From positions 123,908 through 187,907 of the forward strand of contig NW_018396416.1 in assembly GCF_000003195.3 (NCBI RefSeq): a DNA stretch of 64,000 nt, in the 5' to 3' direction. The notes under the pieces are model-generated. The model did not search any database and was not told the DNA's origin. It saw only the letters and a list, made by a program, of their open reading frames with translations. The DNA is from Sorghum bicolor. Taxonomy: Eukaryota; Streptophyta; Magnoliopsida; Poales; Poaceae. How positions within the stretch are numbered: the stretch's first letter is position 1; each line of letters opens with the position of its first letter. This document shows, in pieces, positions 11,090 through 24,000 of the stretch. The position numbers and the translations under genes are program-made.

Positions 11090-14000
11090 CTAGCAGTTCC
11101 GTCGGGTGTGTCCAAATTGATTTCTAAGTATGTTCCTGCGAATAAACTAACTCTATCTCCAAAGAGACCGAAATGAGATTCTATATGACACACATCATCT
11201 AGGAGTTCCACTAGGTGCTTCCAAATAGATTTCTAAGCATATGGTACGTTCCATACAATTCATGCACTTATCTTGCATCAAGATTAGCACTATATCCAAA
11301 CAAACAACTGAGCTTCCACTTGAGCACCTTTACCTAGGAGGATCATCGGGTGCATCCAAAATAGTTTCTTAGCCTAAGATGCATTAGGCACAAACCGTGT
11401 ACCTATCTTGAACCAAAACTAACTCTGTCTCCAAATACACTGAAGCGAGATTCTGTATGGCACATGTCATCTAGGAGTTCTATTTGGTGTGTCCAAATGG
11501 ATTTTTGAGCATATGGTACGTTCCTTGCAAACCGTGCACCTATCTTTCATCAAGATTAGTACTATCTCCAAACAGATCGAACCAAGCTTCCACTTGAGGC
11601 TCTTCACCTAGGAGTATTATCGGGTGCTTCCATAATGGTTTCTGAGCCTATGGTGCATTATGCGAAAACCATGCACCAATCTTGCACCTAAACTAACATT
11701 GTATCCGAACAGATTGAAGCAAGATTCCACATGACACACATGATCTAGGAGTTCTATTGGGTGCATCCAAATTAATTTCCGAGAACATGGTACGTTCCAT
11801 GCAAACGTACACATATCTTGCATCAAGATTAGCACTATCTCCAAACAGACCAAACCGAGCTTTCACTTGAGCCTCTTCACCTAGGAGTACCATTGGGAAC
11901 TTCCACAATGGTTTCTGACCCAGTGGTGCACTGGGCACAAACCATGCACCTATCTTGCACCGAAACTAATACTATCTCCAACTGGACTAAAGTGAGATAC
12001 CATATGATACAATTCATCGGGTGCATCTACAGTTCCATCGGGTTTGTCCAAATTGATTTCTGAGCATATGTATGTTCCATGCAAACCGTGCGCCTATCTT
12101 GCATCAAGATTAGAACTATCTCCAAACAGACAAAACCAAGATTCCACTTGAACCTCTTCACCAAGGAGTACCATCGTGTGCGTCCAAAATAGTTTCTTAG
12201 CCTATGGTGCATTAGGCACAAACCGTGTACCTATCTTGCACCGAAACTAACACTATCTCCAAAGAGACCGAAGTGAGATTCTATATGACACACATCATCT
12301 AGGAGTTCTATTGGGTGCTACCAAAAATATTTCGAAGCATATGGTACGTTCCATGCAATTCGTGCACCTATCTTGCATCAAGATTAGCACTATCTCCAAA
12401 TAAAAGCAAATTGAGCTTCCACTTGAGCCCCTTTACCCAGGAGTATCATCGGGTGCATCCAAAATGGTTTCTTAGCCTGTGATGCATTAGGCGCAAACGG
12501 TGTACCTATCTTGCACAAAAACTAACTCTGTCTCCAAACAGACCGAAGCGAGATTCCATATGACACATGTCATCTAGGAGTTCTATTGGGGTGTGTCCAA
12601 ATGGATTTCTTAGCATATGGTATGTTCCATGCAAACCGTGCACCTATCTTGCATCAAGATTAGCACTATCTCGAAACAGATCGAACCGACATTCTACTTG
12701 AGCCTCTTCACCTAGAATTATCATCGGGTGCTTCCATAATGGTTTATGAGCCTATGGTGCATTATGTGCAAACCATGCACCAATCATGCACCGAAACTAA
12801 CACTGTCTCCAAACAGATTGAAGCGAGACTCCATATGACACACATGATCTAGGAGTTCTATCGGGTGCGTCCAAATTGATTTCTGAGAATATGGTACGTT
12901 CCATGCAAACCCGTACACCTATCTTGCATCAAGATTAGCACTATTGCCAAACAGACCGAACCGAGCTTTCACTTGAGCCTCTTCACCTAGGAGTAGCATC
13001 GAGAACTTCCACAATGATTTCTGAGCCTATGGTGCACTAGGCACAAACCATGCAACTATCTTGCACCGAAACTAATAGTATCTCCACCTGGACCGAAGCG
13101 AGATTCCATATGATACACATCCAATAGTATTTCCATCGGGTGCATCTACAGTTCCATCGGGTTTGTCCAAATTGATTTCTGAGCATATGGTATGTTCCAT
13201 GCAAACCGTGCACCTATCTTGCATCAAGATTAGAACTATCTCCAAGCAGACAGAACCAAGATTCCACTTGAGCCTCTTCACCAAGGAGTACCATCGTGTG
13301 CGTCCAAAATAGTTTCTTAGCCTATGGTGCATTAGGCACAAACCGTGTACCTATCTTGCACCGAAACTAACACTATCTCTAAAGAGACCGAAGTGAGATT
13401 CTATATGACACACATCATCTAGGAGTTCTATTGGGTGCTTCCAAATATATTTCGAAGCATATAGTACATTCCACGCAATTCGTGCACCTATCTTGCATCA
13501 AGATTAGCAGTATCTCCAAACAAAAGCAAACTGAGCTTCCACTTGAGCCCCTTTACCTAGGAGTATCATCGGGTGCATCCAAAATGGTTTCTTAGCCTAT
13601 GATGCATTAGGCGCAAACTATGTACCTATCTTGCACCAAAACTCACTCTGTCTCCATATAGACCGAAGTGAGATTCCATTTGACACATGTCATCTAGGAG
13701 TTCTATTGGGGTGCGTCCAAATGGATTTCTTAGCATATGGTATGTTCCATACAAACCATGCACCTATCTTGCATCAGGATTAGCAATATCTTCAAACAGA
13801 TCAAACCGACCTTCCACTTGAGCCTCTTCACCTAGGATTATCATCATGTGCTTCCACAATGGTTTCTATGCCTATGGTGCATTATGCGCAAACCATGCAC
13901 CAATCTTGGACCTAAACTAACACTGTCTCCAAACAGATCGAAGCGAGATTCCATATGACACACATGATCTAGAAGTTCTATCGGGTGCGTCCAAATTGAT

Positions 14001-15940
14001 TTTTGAGAATATGGTACGTTCCATGCAAACCGTACACCTATCTTTCATCAAGATTAGAACTATCTCCAAACAGACAGAACCAAGATTCCACTTGAGCCTC
14101 TTGACCAAGGAGTACCATCGCGTGCGTCCAAAACAGTTTCTTAGCCTATGGTGCATTAGGCACAAACCGTGTACCTATCTTGCACCGAAACTAACACTAT
14201 CTCCAAAGAGACCGAAGTGAGATTCTATATGACACACGTCATCTAGGAGTTCTATTGGGTGCTTCCAAATATATTTCTAAGCATATGGTACGTTCGATGC
14301 AATTCGTGCACCTATCTTGCATCAAGATTAGCACAATGTCCAAACAAAGCAAACTGAGCTTCCACTTGAGCCCCTTTACCCAGGAGTATCATCGGGTGCA
14401 TCCAAAATGGTTTCTTAGCCTATGATGCATTAGGCGCAACCAAAACTAACTCTGTCTCCAAACAGACCAAAGCGAGATTCTATATGACACATGTCATCTA
14501 GGAGTTCTATTAGGGTGCGTCTAAATGGATTTCTTAGCATATGGTATGATCCATGCAAACCGTGCACCTATCTTGCATCAAGATTAGCACTATCTCCAAA
14601 CAGATCGAACCGACCTTTCACTTGAGCCTCTTCACCTAGGATTATCATCGGGTGCTTCCATAATGGTTTCTGAGCCTATGGTGCATTATGCGCAAACCAT
14701 GCACCAATCTTGCACCTAAACTAACACTGTCTCCAAACAGATTGAAGCGAGATTCCATATGACACACATGATCTAGGAGTTCTATCGGGTGCGTCCGAAT
14801 TGATTTCTAAGAATATGGTACGTTCCATGCAAACCGTACACCTATCTTTCATCAAGATTAGCACTATCTCCAAACAGACCGAATCGAGCTTTCACTTGAG
14901 CCTCTTCACCTAGGAGTACCATCGGGAACTTCCACAACGATTTCTGAGCCTATGGTGCACTAGGCACAAACCATGCAACTATCTTGCACCGAAACTAATA
15001 CTATCTCCAACTGGACCGAAGCGAGATTCCATATGATACACTTCATCTAGTAGTTCCGTCGGGTGCATCTAGAGTTCCATCGAGTGTGTCCAAATTGATT
15101 TATGAGCAAATGGTATGTTCCATGCCAACCGTGCACCTATCTTGCATCAAGATTAGAACAATCTCCAAACATATAGAACCAAGATTCTAGATGAGCCTCT
15201 TCACCAAGGAGTACCATCGCGTGCGTCCAAAACAGTTTCTTAGCCTATGGTGCATTAGGCACAAACCGTGCACCTATCTTGCACCGAAACTAACACTATC
15301 TCCAAAGAGACCGAAGTGAGATTCTATATGACACACGTCATCTAGGAGTTCTATTGGGTGCTTCCAAATATATTTCGAAGCATATGGTACATTCGATGCA
15401 ATTTGTGCACCTATCTTGCATCAAGATTAGCACTCTCTCCAAACAAAGCAAATTGAGCTTCCACTTGAGCCCCTTTACCTAGGTGTATCATCGGGTGCAT
15501 CCAAAATGGTTTCTTAGCCTATGATGCATTAGGCGCAAACTGTGTACCTATCTTGCACCAAAACTAACTTTGTCTCCAAACAGACCAAAGCGAGACTCTA
15601 TACGACACATGTCATCTAGGAGTTCTATTAGGGTGTGTCTAAATAGATTTCTTAGCATATGGTATGTTCCATGCAAACCGTGCACCTATCTTGCATCAAG
15701 ATTAGTACTATCTCCAAACAGATCAAACGGACCTTCCACTTGAGCCTCTTCACCTAGGATTATCATCGGGTGCTTCCATAATGGTTTCCGAGCCTATGGT
15801 GCATTATGCGGAAAGCATGCACCAATCTTGCACCTAAACTAACACTGTCTCCAAACAGATTGAAGCAAAATTCCATATGACGCACATGATCTAGGAGTTC
15901 TATCGGGTGCGTCCAAATTGATTTATGAGAAAATGGTATG
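11090..15940. repeat. Satellite array, segment 1 (137-bp units, 275-bp dimers, ~1.1-kb HOR)
   Basis: Two related half-units of about 137 bp alternate: one with CTTGCACCGAAACTAAC, the other with CTTGCATCAAGATTAGC. The anchor (C)CACTTGAG recurs at 275-bp spacing. Four dimer types can be told apart by their lead-in: AAGATTCC (D1), GAGCTTCC with AGCCCCTTTA (D2), GACCTTCC with AGGATTATC (D3), and GAGCTTTC with CGGGAACTTCC (D4). D1-D2-D3-D4 recurs, for example D1 at 12144 and 13264 (1120 bp). D4 is about 295 bp when it carries a 20-bp internal duplication. Likely the sorghum/sugarcane-type centromeric satellite by unit length, but that identity is from memory. Confidence 0.9.
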
Positions 15941-16400
15941 TGTCGATGAAAGCTAGTCGGCAGTCTACCTTGGGGTATACCCACGGTAGTAGTTTATCGG
16001 TCGACGGTGCGCAAACTACGAACTCGATGGTGACGCAAGACACGGACAAGCTTTTTATCCAGGTTCGGCCACCGAGTTGGCGTAATACCTACGTCCTGCG
16101 TCTGGTTGTATTGATTTGTGTTTAGAAAATATGATGTCCTAGGGGGGTCCCTCGCCTCTCCTTATATAGTCCGGAGGGCAGGGTTACAGATCTGGAAACT
16201 AATCCTAGTCGGTTACAATTGCCATAGATAGTTCGATATCAATTCCTATTCTAACCGACTAGAATCCTGCTTGATCTCCACGTCTTGTTTCCTTGCGCGA
16301 AACTCCAAGCTGTCGGATCAAACCTTGAGCTTGTCTCGTAATGGGCCAAGCCTCCTGGCCCAAGTCTAGCCGTAAGGGTATAGGGGTCTATACCCCCACA
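15941..16400 (-). repeat. 3' LTR of element A
   Basis: Runs TGTCGATGAAAG to TATACCCCCACA on the plus strand. The first bases have TGTCGATG where the other LTR has TGTCGACG. A minus-strand TATATAAG box is at 16161-16168. In element orientation the LTR begins TGTGGGGGTATAG, preceded by CTCGGGGACTAGC. Confidence 0.95.
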
Positions 16401-16970
16401 GCTAGTCCCCGAGCACCATGTATTGTGATGTAACACGTCGTCTTGAGCTTCTTCGATCAGTGAGGCTTGACGTCTTCAGTAAACAAAAAAGTCGCCCAAA
16501 CAATTGCAACGGTACTTTGACCAACTCAAAAGATAGTTGATCAACATTGTCGTCGAAGAAGCTGGTTGTTCGAAGAATGCATGGTGCTCTAAATTAAAAA
16601 AGATTTCTTTCCTGGTGAAGTGTGCCACTATACTTTTAAGAAAACTATAAACCTCAAAAAAGCAAGCATATTCACCGCAAGGTGAAGTGTGCCCACTTAG
16701 TCCCCGAGCCTGGTAGTAGGTGACGTAGGTACGTGGTGCCAGGGTCAAAAGAAAAGTCCTCAAAGAAATTCTGTAACTGAGATGCATCGCCAGATGCATC
16801 GTACCGATGTAGTCCCCGAGCTTGCTGGAAGGCGAAGTATGAGCCTTGTAGCAAGGTCTAAAAAATTAAATTTACCAGTCCATCTGCAATTGAATAGACT
16901 GATCGACCAGTCCCCGGGTGTACAATAGTATGACCACCAGGACCCAAGCACCAAGTGCGCTCCTTAAAAT
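16401..16970. other. Noncoding region between 3' LTR and the antisense promoter repeats, element A
   Basis: No supported gene. The phrase AGTCCCCGAGC recurs (16404, 16698, 16811), an imperfect forerunner of the 70-bp repeats that follow, together with GGTGAAGTGTGCC near 16614 and 16682. This is the hypervariable 3' untranslated region of a Tat element, on the upstream side of the antisense gene. Confidence 0.6.
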
Positions 16971-17250
16971 TCTGCGTTGCTATGCTGGACGACCAGTCCC
17001 CGAGCATCAAGCGCTTAGTGGTCGGTGCGATATTTTGAAGTTCCGAGCTCATGGACTAGGCGACCAGTCCCCGAGCATCAAGTGCTCGGTGGTCGGTGCA
17101 GTCTTTGAAGTTCCGAGCCGATAGACTGGGCGACCAGTCCCCGAGCATCAAGTGCTCGGTGGTCGGTACAGTCTTTGAAGTTCCGAGCTGATAGACTGGG
17201 CGACCAGTCCCCGAGCATCAAGTGCTCGGTGGTCGATACAGTCCCCGGAT
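16971..17250. repeat. 70-bp tandem repeat with a short hairpin, element A
   Basis: Units begin GACTGGGCGACCAGTCCCCG at 17054 (variant), 17124 and 17194, a 70-bp period, with a more degenerate unit before. Each contains CGAGCA-TCAAG-TGCTCG, a 6-bp perfect stem with a 5-base loop. B has the same block with more units. Confidence 0.85.
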
Positions 17251-17487
17251 TGTTGACTCCCTACCAGTTTTGTCTGGTTGTTTTGAAAATTTTCCACAAA
17301 TAGAGTTGACGTGACGAGACCTTCCGACGGGATGTCAGATGGATGCATGAAAAGTTGCGCCTGGCAACTGTACAGCCGCCCTTTGCGCGGTTTGAGAAAA
17401 GGAAACCATCAATTTGTACGAAAACTCTGCCGCATTAATTGTCGATAATCATTGAAAACCAAAACGCCGCATCCGCCGTATGGCCCG

Positions 17488-17539
17488 CCCACTTCCCGAG
17501 GATGCGGGAAGTGGGAGGGATGAAGTTGTGGGTTATAAG
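17488..17539 (+). promoter_or_regulatory. Inverted repeat and TATA-like box of antisense gene, element A
   Basis: CCCACTTCCCG at 17488-17498 and CGGGAAGTGGG at 17505-17515 form a perfect 11-bp inverted repeat with a 6-base spacer. TATAAG at 17534-17539 follows, about 106 bp before the ATG at 17645. Spacing and conservation in B support a core promoter; no transcript data are available. Confidence 0.6.
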
Positions 17540-17644
17540 AGCTTGACAGTTCCCCCTTCACTGCTTACCCTGCCATTGCCTTCAAACCTTCCACTCTTGC
17601 CTCCTTCAACCATCTACACCTTCGAATCCACTTCCTCGACTCCA

Positions 17645-20600
17645 ATGGCGAAGAGCGACTCCAAGAAGAGGGCCGAGCTGATGGCCAAGGAGTGGAAGAA
17701 GTCCCGCAGCACCGCCAAGTCTCTTGGTGACCTCGTCGATATGGGGCTTCTGCACAGCCCAGAGCTCGGCGGCTGGAGAGCGCCGGAAGGAGAGAGCTTC
17801 CCCGACCCCCGTGCTGGTGAGATCGTGGTGTTCGAAGACTTCGTTAAGAGGGGTTTTGGGGTTCCTGTTCATCCCTTTCTTCAGGGTCTACTTCTTTATT
17901 ATGAGATCGGGATTTCCAATCTGCACCCGAACTCAATCCTTCTTATTTCTACTTTTATCCATTTGTGCGAAGCCTATGTTGGCATAGAGCTGCACTTCGA
18001 CCTTTTCTGCTATCTTTTTTGTTTAAGAAAGAAGGGAGCAGTTGGAGGCTCCAAGGTTGCTGGTGGAGTATACCTTAACCTTCGCGACGGAATGAAAAAC
18101 CGCTACCTGCACTGTCCATGGAACACTTCCCTGACCGAATGGTACAGGAAGTGCTTCTACATCAGGGAGGAACCGGGCAGCTCCACGTTCTGCGACATGG
18201 GATACATCCCTGAGAAGAGGGTGAGCTGGACCGACCGCCCAGAGTTCGACGGTCAAGTGGCGGACCTCATGGAGCTGATCGACTGGTCGCGCCTGGACGG
18301 GCTTGGCGTGGTCGGCAACTTCATTTGTCGTCGGGTGATGCCCTGCCAGAAGAGGGTGCACTCGGCGTACGAGTACGCCGGAAGCCTAGACCCGACCAGG
18401 ATGCGACCTGAAGTCTTGGAGAAGACGGAGGTGCAGCAGCTTTTGAACGAGCTGTTCAACTTCGCGGATGGGGGCTTCGTCCGTGGCAGTGATCGGGTGC
18501 AAGCCTTCAAGTTGGGGCGACCAGCTCCTAAGGTATCTTACTGATTATTTTTCCTTAGCATTCGTTATTGTCTGCTGCTGACTTTTTTTTTGCTACTTCT
18601 TGCAGATTGGAGATGTGGATCGGTGCACGGTGTATGTGTCACTTGCACCCGGGATGGAAAATCCTGCGGGGGAGGAGCCGCCAGAGGAGGATGCTCGGTG
18701 TACTCGGTACACCAGCAGCGAGGACCAGGCCCGTCCCATCCCGACCACCGAGGAGAGAGTGGCGGGGAAAAGGCCAATGGCGGCGGATCCTTCGCCTGTG
18801 GCGACACTGCCAGCGGAGAGCAGCCAAGCACCGAAGCACCGTCGGCTCGTCCGGATTACCGACGACGATGACGAGGAGGAGGAAGCCGCACCGTCGCTAG
18901 TCCGACGGCCTCGTAGCCGTCCGGACAGTGCGCCGACCACCACTGGTCGGGTGGCCAGCGATCCTCCTTCGCCGCGCGTTACAGAGACGGGAGCCCAAGC
19001 GCCAACTGGCCGGGCTCGGAGGAGGTTCACCGCGACCCACCGTCGATCGGATCTGTAAGTGTTCGACTTACGTATTTTGGTGTTTTTTTTTGCTGAAAAT
19101 GCTGCTTTGATTTTTAGCGCGGCGTCGGATGTCAACCCCGACCACGCCGCCGGACAAAGGGTGGCCGAGCCTGCTTGCGCTGCTGAAGACGCGGCGCCGC
19201 AGACCACAGATCAACCTGCGGCGGCAGCTGCTGCTACAGGCATCGAGGGAGAGTCTGCCCCGGCGAGTGCCGCGGCGAGCACTCCGCCGAGGGATGGGGA
19301 GGCAGGAAGGACCGCTCCCCCGAGTAGCGTCGCGGAAGGGGAAGATAGAGCACCAACCCCTCCCCCTGCCGAAGAGAGGAGGGTCCCAACGCCACCCCGG
19401 GCAGGGGCCTCTTCGTCCGCAGGCGCCCCGGGCCTGGCCCAGGGGCCGGTGATGCCTTCGACCATGACTGGTGGCGGTGCAGCGAGCGAGGAAGCCCGGG
19501 CATCCTCCGACGACGAGGTGGAGGAAATTGAAGGTCGCCCTCGTGATGGCCGCCAGCACGTATATGTGTGGCGCCAACGCGGGGACCACTTCATCGGGCA
19601 TGAGGAGCTCGCGGAGACGGAGGAGGCCGACAGAGTGGAGCGCGCGGCCAAGCGACTCGTGGATGAAGTCAAGGTAAGTGATCCTTAGCGCTGTTCAACA
19701 CTTGTTATGTTGTATTGTTGGGTCGACACATGTTTTCCATGTAGGGCGCAATGAAAACGGCGAAGTACCGAAAGAGGTGCTTCGACCAAATAGAAGGTAT
19801 TGTGGCCGAGAATAAGGCCCTGTCCGCAGAGGTGGACCGTCTGTGGTCGGAGATTGGGGAGAAAGTAGCCGAGAAGAGCGCTCAGGAAGGGCACTGTCTC
19901 GAGCTTACCTGACGGTTAGCCGACCAGTATCGGCTGCGAGAAGGTTAGTCTCGTACTTTTAGGCGGCTGTATGTGACCGCGTTATTTGAATTTGCTGATC
20001 TGGGAATTATTCGTGCAGACATGGAGGAGGAGGTCGCGCGCCTTCGGCAGGAGAAAGAGCAGCTCAGCCAAGAGCTTGCCGGGGCACTGGAGGCCGGACG
20101 CCGAGCAGAGGTGGAGCTGAGCCGGAAGGACCGGGAGTTGTCTGGTAATACGCACCGCCTCCGTTATTCGTCGTTTATCTCTCTTTTATCTTTGATATAC
20201 TGAATCTAACATCTTGCTTGACTTGCAGTGCTCAAGGTGAACGCCAAGAAGCACCTGGACGAGCTGGTCAGGGACCGGGACTCCTGGAAGGTCAATTGTT
20301 GTAAGATCTGGAAAGGAGTGTCCCCGGTCCTGGACTTGATCAGCCCCGAGCTCCCGGAGAGCCAGCCCCGCGCGCCCAAATTGACGCCAGTTGAAAAGGC
20401 GCAACGGGCATGGGACTGGCTTCAGCAGTTCGTGAAGGATGCTGGGGAGTTTGCTGGTGCGCACATCCTTAGCATGGTGCGCGCCCACTACCCCCTGGTC
20501 GATTTGACCAGGCTGGAGAAGGGGTACCCCAAGGAGGTCGGCCCGCAGGAGGCGGACGAGCTTCGGGGAGGTCTGCTGGACTTGTCGTCGACGGTGATCG

Positions 20601-20794
20601 GCGACATCAACCTATGTGGAACGGCCACTCCCCCTGACCAGCCCGGTTCAGACAGGTCGGCCAGGGAGCTGTCGGGCGCGTCTATTGCGGGAGATGGGTG
20701 GTCGACGCCTGCGGTCTCGACCAGCCAGGCGCCGGTGGCCCCGACCCCTTCGTCCGGGCAGCAAGGCCAGGCGGGTGATCAGCCCGAGCAGTAG
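17645..20794 (+). pseudogene. Six-exon antisense gene of element A, one nonsense codon
   Basis: Same gene as the intact one in B. Exons are 17645-18532, 18606-19054, 19118-19673, 19745-19943, 20019-20144 and 20229-20794, all with GT-AG borders and the same phases as B. Exon 1 has the plant gypsy-type transposon domain (FGVPVHPFLQGLLLYYEIG, HPNSILLISTFIHLCEAYVG). TGA at 19910-19912 in exon 4 is in frame, where B reads an Arg codon, and would truncate the protein within the coiled coil. Intron 1 also has an in-frame stop in A but not in B. The ATG chosen is the first after the TATA box that is shared by both copies. Confidence 0.8.
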
Positions 20795-20873
20795 GCCAGT
20801 AGGATAGCCTGTAGGAGTAGGCTAGTGTCCGCCCGTCAGGGTGTTTATTGTAAACTTTGTATGTAAAGTTTGT

Positions 20874-20879
20874 AATAAA
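20874..20879 (+). terminator. Poly(A) signal of antisense gene, element A
   Basis: AATAAA 80 bp after the antisense stop codon, within TTTGTAATAAAG, conserved in B. Pol on the other strand ends at 21090, so the two transcripts converge with about 300 bp between stops. Confidence 0.6.
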
Positions 20880-21089
20880 GTATTGAATTTGTCATGACTA
20901 CTATTTTGACCGCTGTGAAGTTGTCGGAGTGACGTGTCACTGTGTTTGATTCATGGTCGTTAAGAATTTCCGTTGCAGAGGATATTGTTGTTCTTCGCCG
21001 AAAACTCTGCGTGTAAACAAAGTATAGCCAAAAAAGAAAAACTTTTATTACTGCCAACTAAGAGACTTACAAGCAAAAGTTACTGGAAC

Positions 21090-24000
21090 TTATGGATAAA
21101 ATCGGCGCAGTTTGTCTATGTGCCAAGAGTTAGGCACGCGTGTTCCATGTGGATACGCCAATCTGTAGGATGTAGGTCGTGTGACTTCAGCGACCACAAA
21201 AGGTCCCTCCCAAGGAGTGGATAGCTTGTGCATTCCTTCCTGGCTTGTTTTCCACCTGAGTACCAGATCGCCGACCACGAAAGAACGGTCCTTTATGTTC
21301 CTGTTATGGTACCGCCTGACTGCCGCAAGATACTTTGCTGTTCGGAGACAAGAATTCAGACGCTTTTCGTCCATGCAGTTGATTTCGAGTTCTCTGGCGC
21401 TATCGGCTGTTGACTGGTCGAAATTTTCAATCCTAGGAGAACTAAAGGTTATGTCAGATGGTAGGACTACCTCGGCGCCGTAGACCATGAAGTAGGGTGA
21501 CACTCCCATGTTCCGACTAGTCTGGGTTCGTAGACCCCAGACCACAGCTGGTAACTCTTTCATCCATCGACCAGGTGCTTTGTCGTTCTTGGTGTACAGC
21601 CTTTTCTTGAGGGCGTCAATGATCATTCCGTTCGCACGCTCGACCTGACCATTTGCCCGTGGGTGTGCTACTGACACGTATTTTATGACTATGCCCCTGT
21701 CATCGCAGAAGTCCCAAAATGCAGTGCCAGTAAACTGAGTACCTAGGTCGGTGATTATGCTGTTCGGGATCCCGAATCTGTGTATGATTTGACTGAGGAA
21801 TTCCACAGCCTTCTCGGAGGTCGCTTTTACCAGTGGCATGTATTCGATCCATTTTGAGAACTTGTCGATTAATACAAAGACAAACTTGAAGTTACCAGGT
21901 GCCGGTTTAAATGGCCCGATCATGTCGAGTCCCCAGCAGGCAAAAGGCCAGGATGACGGGATAGTTTGAATCTCGTGAGCAGGTACGTGGGTCCTTTTAG
22001 CGAAGAACTGGCACCCCTCACAGTGTCGGACCAGTTTTTCGGCGTCGTTGACCGCGGTTGGCCAATAAAATCCTGCTCGGAAAGCTTTACCGACCAGCGT
22101 TCTGGATGCAGCGTGGTTGCCGCAGGATCCGGCATGTATGTCTTCGAGGAGTTTGATGCCATCATCTTGAGATATGCATTTGAGTAGTACCTCGGAGCTT
22201 GCATTTTTTTCGCATGAGTTTGCCATCCACCAGTATGTAATTCTTTGATCGTCGAATGAGGCGCTCGTTCTCTGTTTTGTCCTGAAAACCCGTACCATCC
22301 GATATGTACTTGATCAACGGGGCACGCCAATCACGACCACTGGTTGTCGGAGTGGCATCGTCTATGAGCATGGTTTCCGTGGGATGCTTTTCGACCAGGC
22401 CAGAGCCCACGCTTGGCTCATGGATGTCCTGGACGAAAACACCCCGTGGGATCGGGGCCCGAGATGACCCTAACTTTGACAACGCATCAGCTGCCTGGTT
22501 CTTATCCCGGACCACGTGGATGTACTCTATGCCGTAGAAGTTGGTTTCCCATTTGCGAATTTCTTTGCAGTAGAGATCCATCTTCTCGTGGGTCGCATCC
22601 CACTCCTTGTTGAGCTGGTTGATAACTAAAGCAGAATCGCCATAGACATAGAGGCGTTTGACTCCCAGCTCGAAGGCTAGCCTTATGCCATGTAGGCATG
22701 CTTCGTATTTGGCGACGTTGTTTGATGCCGGGAAAAGGATCCTAAGGACGTAACGCAGCTTGTCCTTGTTAGGTGATACGAAGAGTATCCCAGCGCCAGC
22801 ACCGTTGATGTTCAAGGACCCGTCAAAAAACATTGACCAGTGGTCGGAGACGTCGGGAACGGGAGGCTCGTTGAGATCCGTCCATTCAGCAATGAAATCG
22901 ACCAGGGCCTGAGACTTGACTGTGGTGCGGCTCTGGAATTCCAGGGAAAATGGGCATAACTCCATCGCCCATTTTACAATTCTACCGTTGGCGTCTTTAT
23001 TGCGCAGAATGTCCCCAAGAGGAAAACTGGTGGTTACCAAGACTCGATGGCCGTCGAAGTAGTGCTTCAGCTTCCTTGATGTTATTAGAATAGCGTACAT
23101 GAGCTTCTGTATTTGTGGATACCTGGCCTTGGATTCGTTTAGGACTTCGCTTATGAAGTAAACGGGTCTCTGGACCTTGTAGACGTGACCTGGCTCATCT
23201 CGCTCGACCACTATTGCCGTGGAGACAACCCTATCGGTTGCAGCAATGTAAAGGAGTAGGTCTTCATTGGGCTGAGGTGCTGTAAGAACAGGCGGGGAAG
23301 TGAGGAAAGCCTTAAGCTGGGTGAACGCAGCGTCGGCTTCCTTTGTCCAGGAGAACTTTTCCGACGCCTTCAAGAGTTTGAAGAAAGGGAGGCCTTTTTC
23401 TCCTAGTCTTGAGATGAAACGGCTGAGCGCGGCCATACACCCGGTGAGCTTCTGAATGTCTTTGACATTTTTAGGTGGTCGCATGTCAAGTACTGCTTTT
23501 ACTTTTGAGGGATTCGGCCGTATGCCGTCACGACTGACAACGTTGCCGAGCAGTAGACCAGAAGGAACGCCGAAGATGCACTTCTTGGGGTTAAGCTTCC
23601 ACTTGTATCTATTAAGCGCCTTAAAGGTTCGGTCTAGGTTTTCGATTAGGGTGCTTGCATCTCTTGTTTTGACGACCACGTCATCGACATAGGCCTCGAC
23701 GAGGTCATCACGAATCTTGTCGTGGAGGCAATGCTGAATGGCCCGTTGATAGGTGGCTCCGGCATTTTTGAGTCCGAATGACATGGTCGTGTAGCAATAT
23801 GCGCCGAAAGGAGTAATGAAAGATGTTTTTATTCGATCGTCCTCTTTTAGCGAGATCTGGTGATAACCAGAGTAGCAGTCTAGAAAAGAGAGGAGTTCGC
23901 ATCCGGCCGTTGAGTCGACCACCTCGTCGATGCGAGGGAGACCAAAAGGATCTTTAGGACAGTGTTTACTGAGATCAGTGTAATCAACGCACATTCTCAA

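Noticed and set aside
13072..13341. Recurring 60-90-codon open frames on the minus strand of the satellite (also 12027, 14165, 29394, 30499, 39272, 63490)
   Set aside because: They recur at the HOR period because the satellite itself repeats, vary by random stops, and have no promoter or start context. They are not genes.
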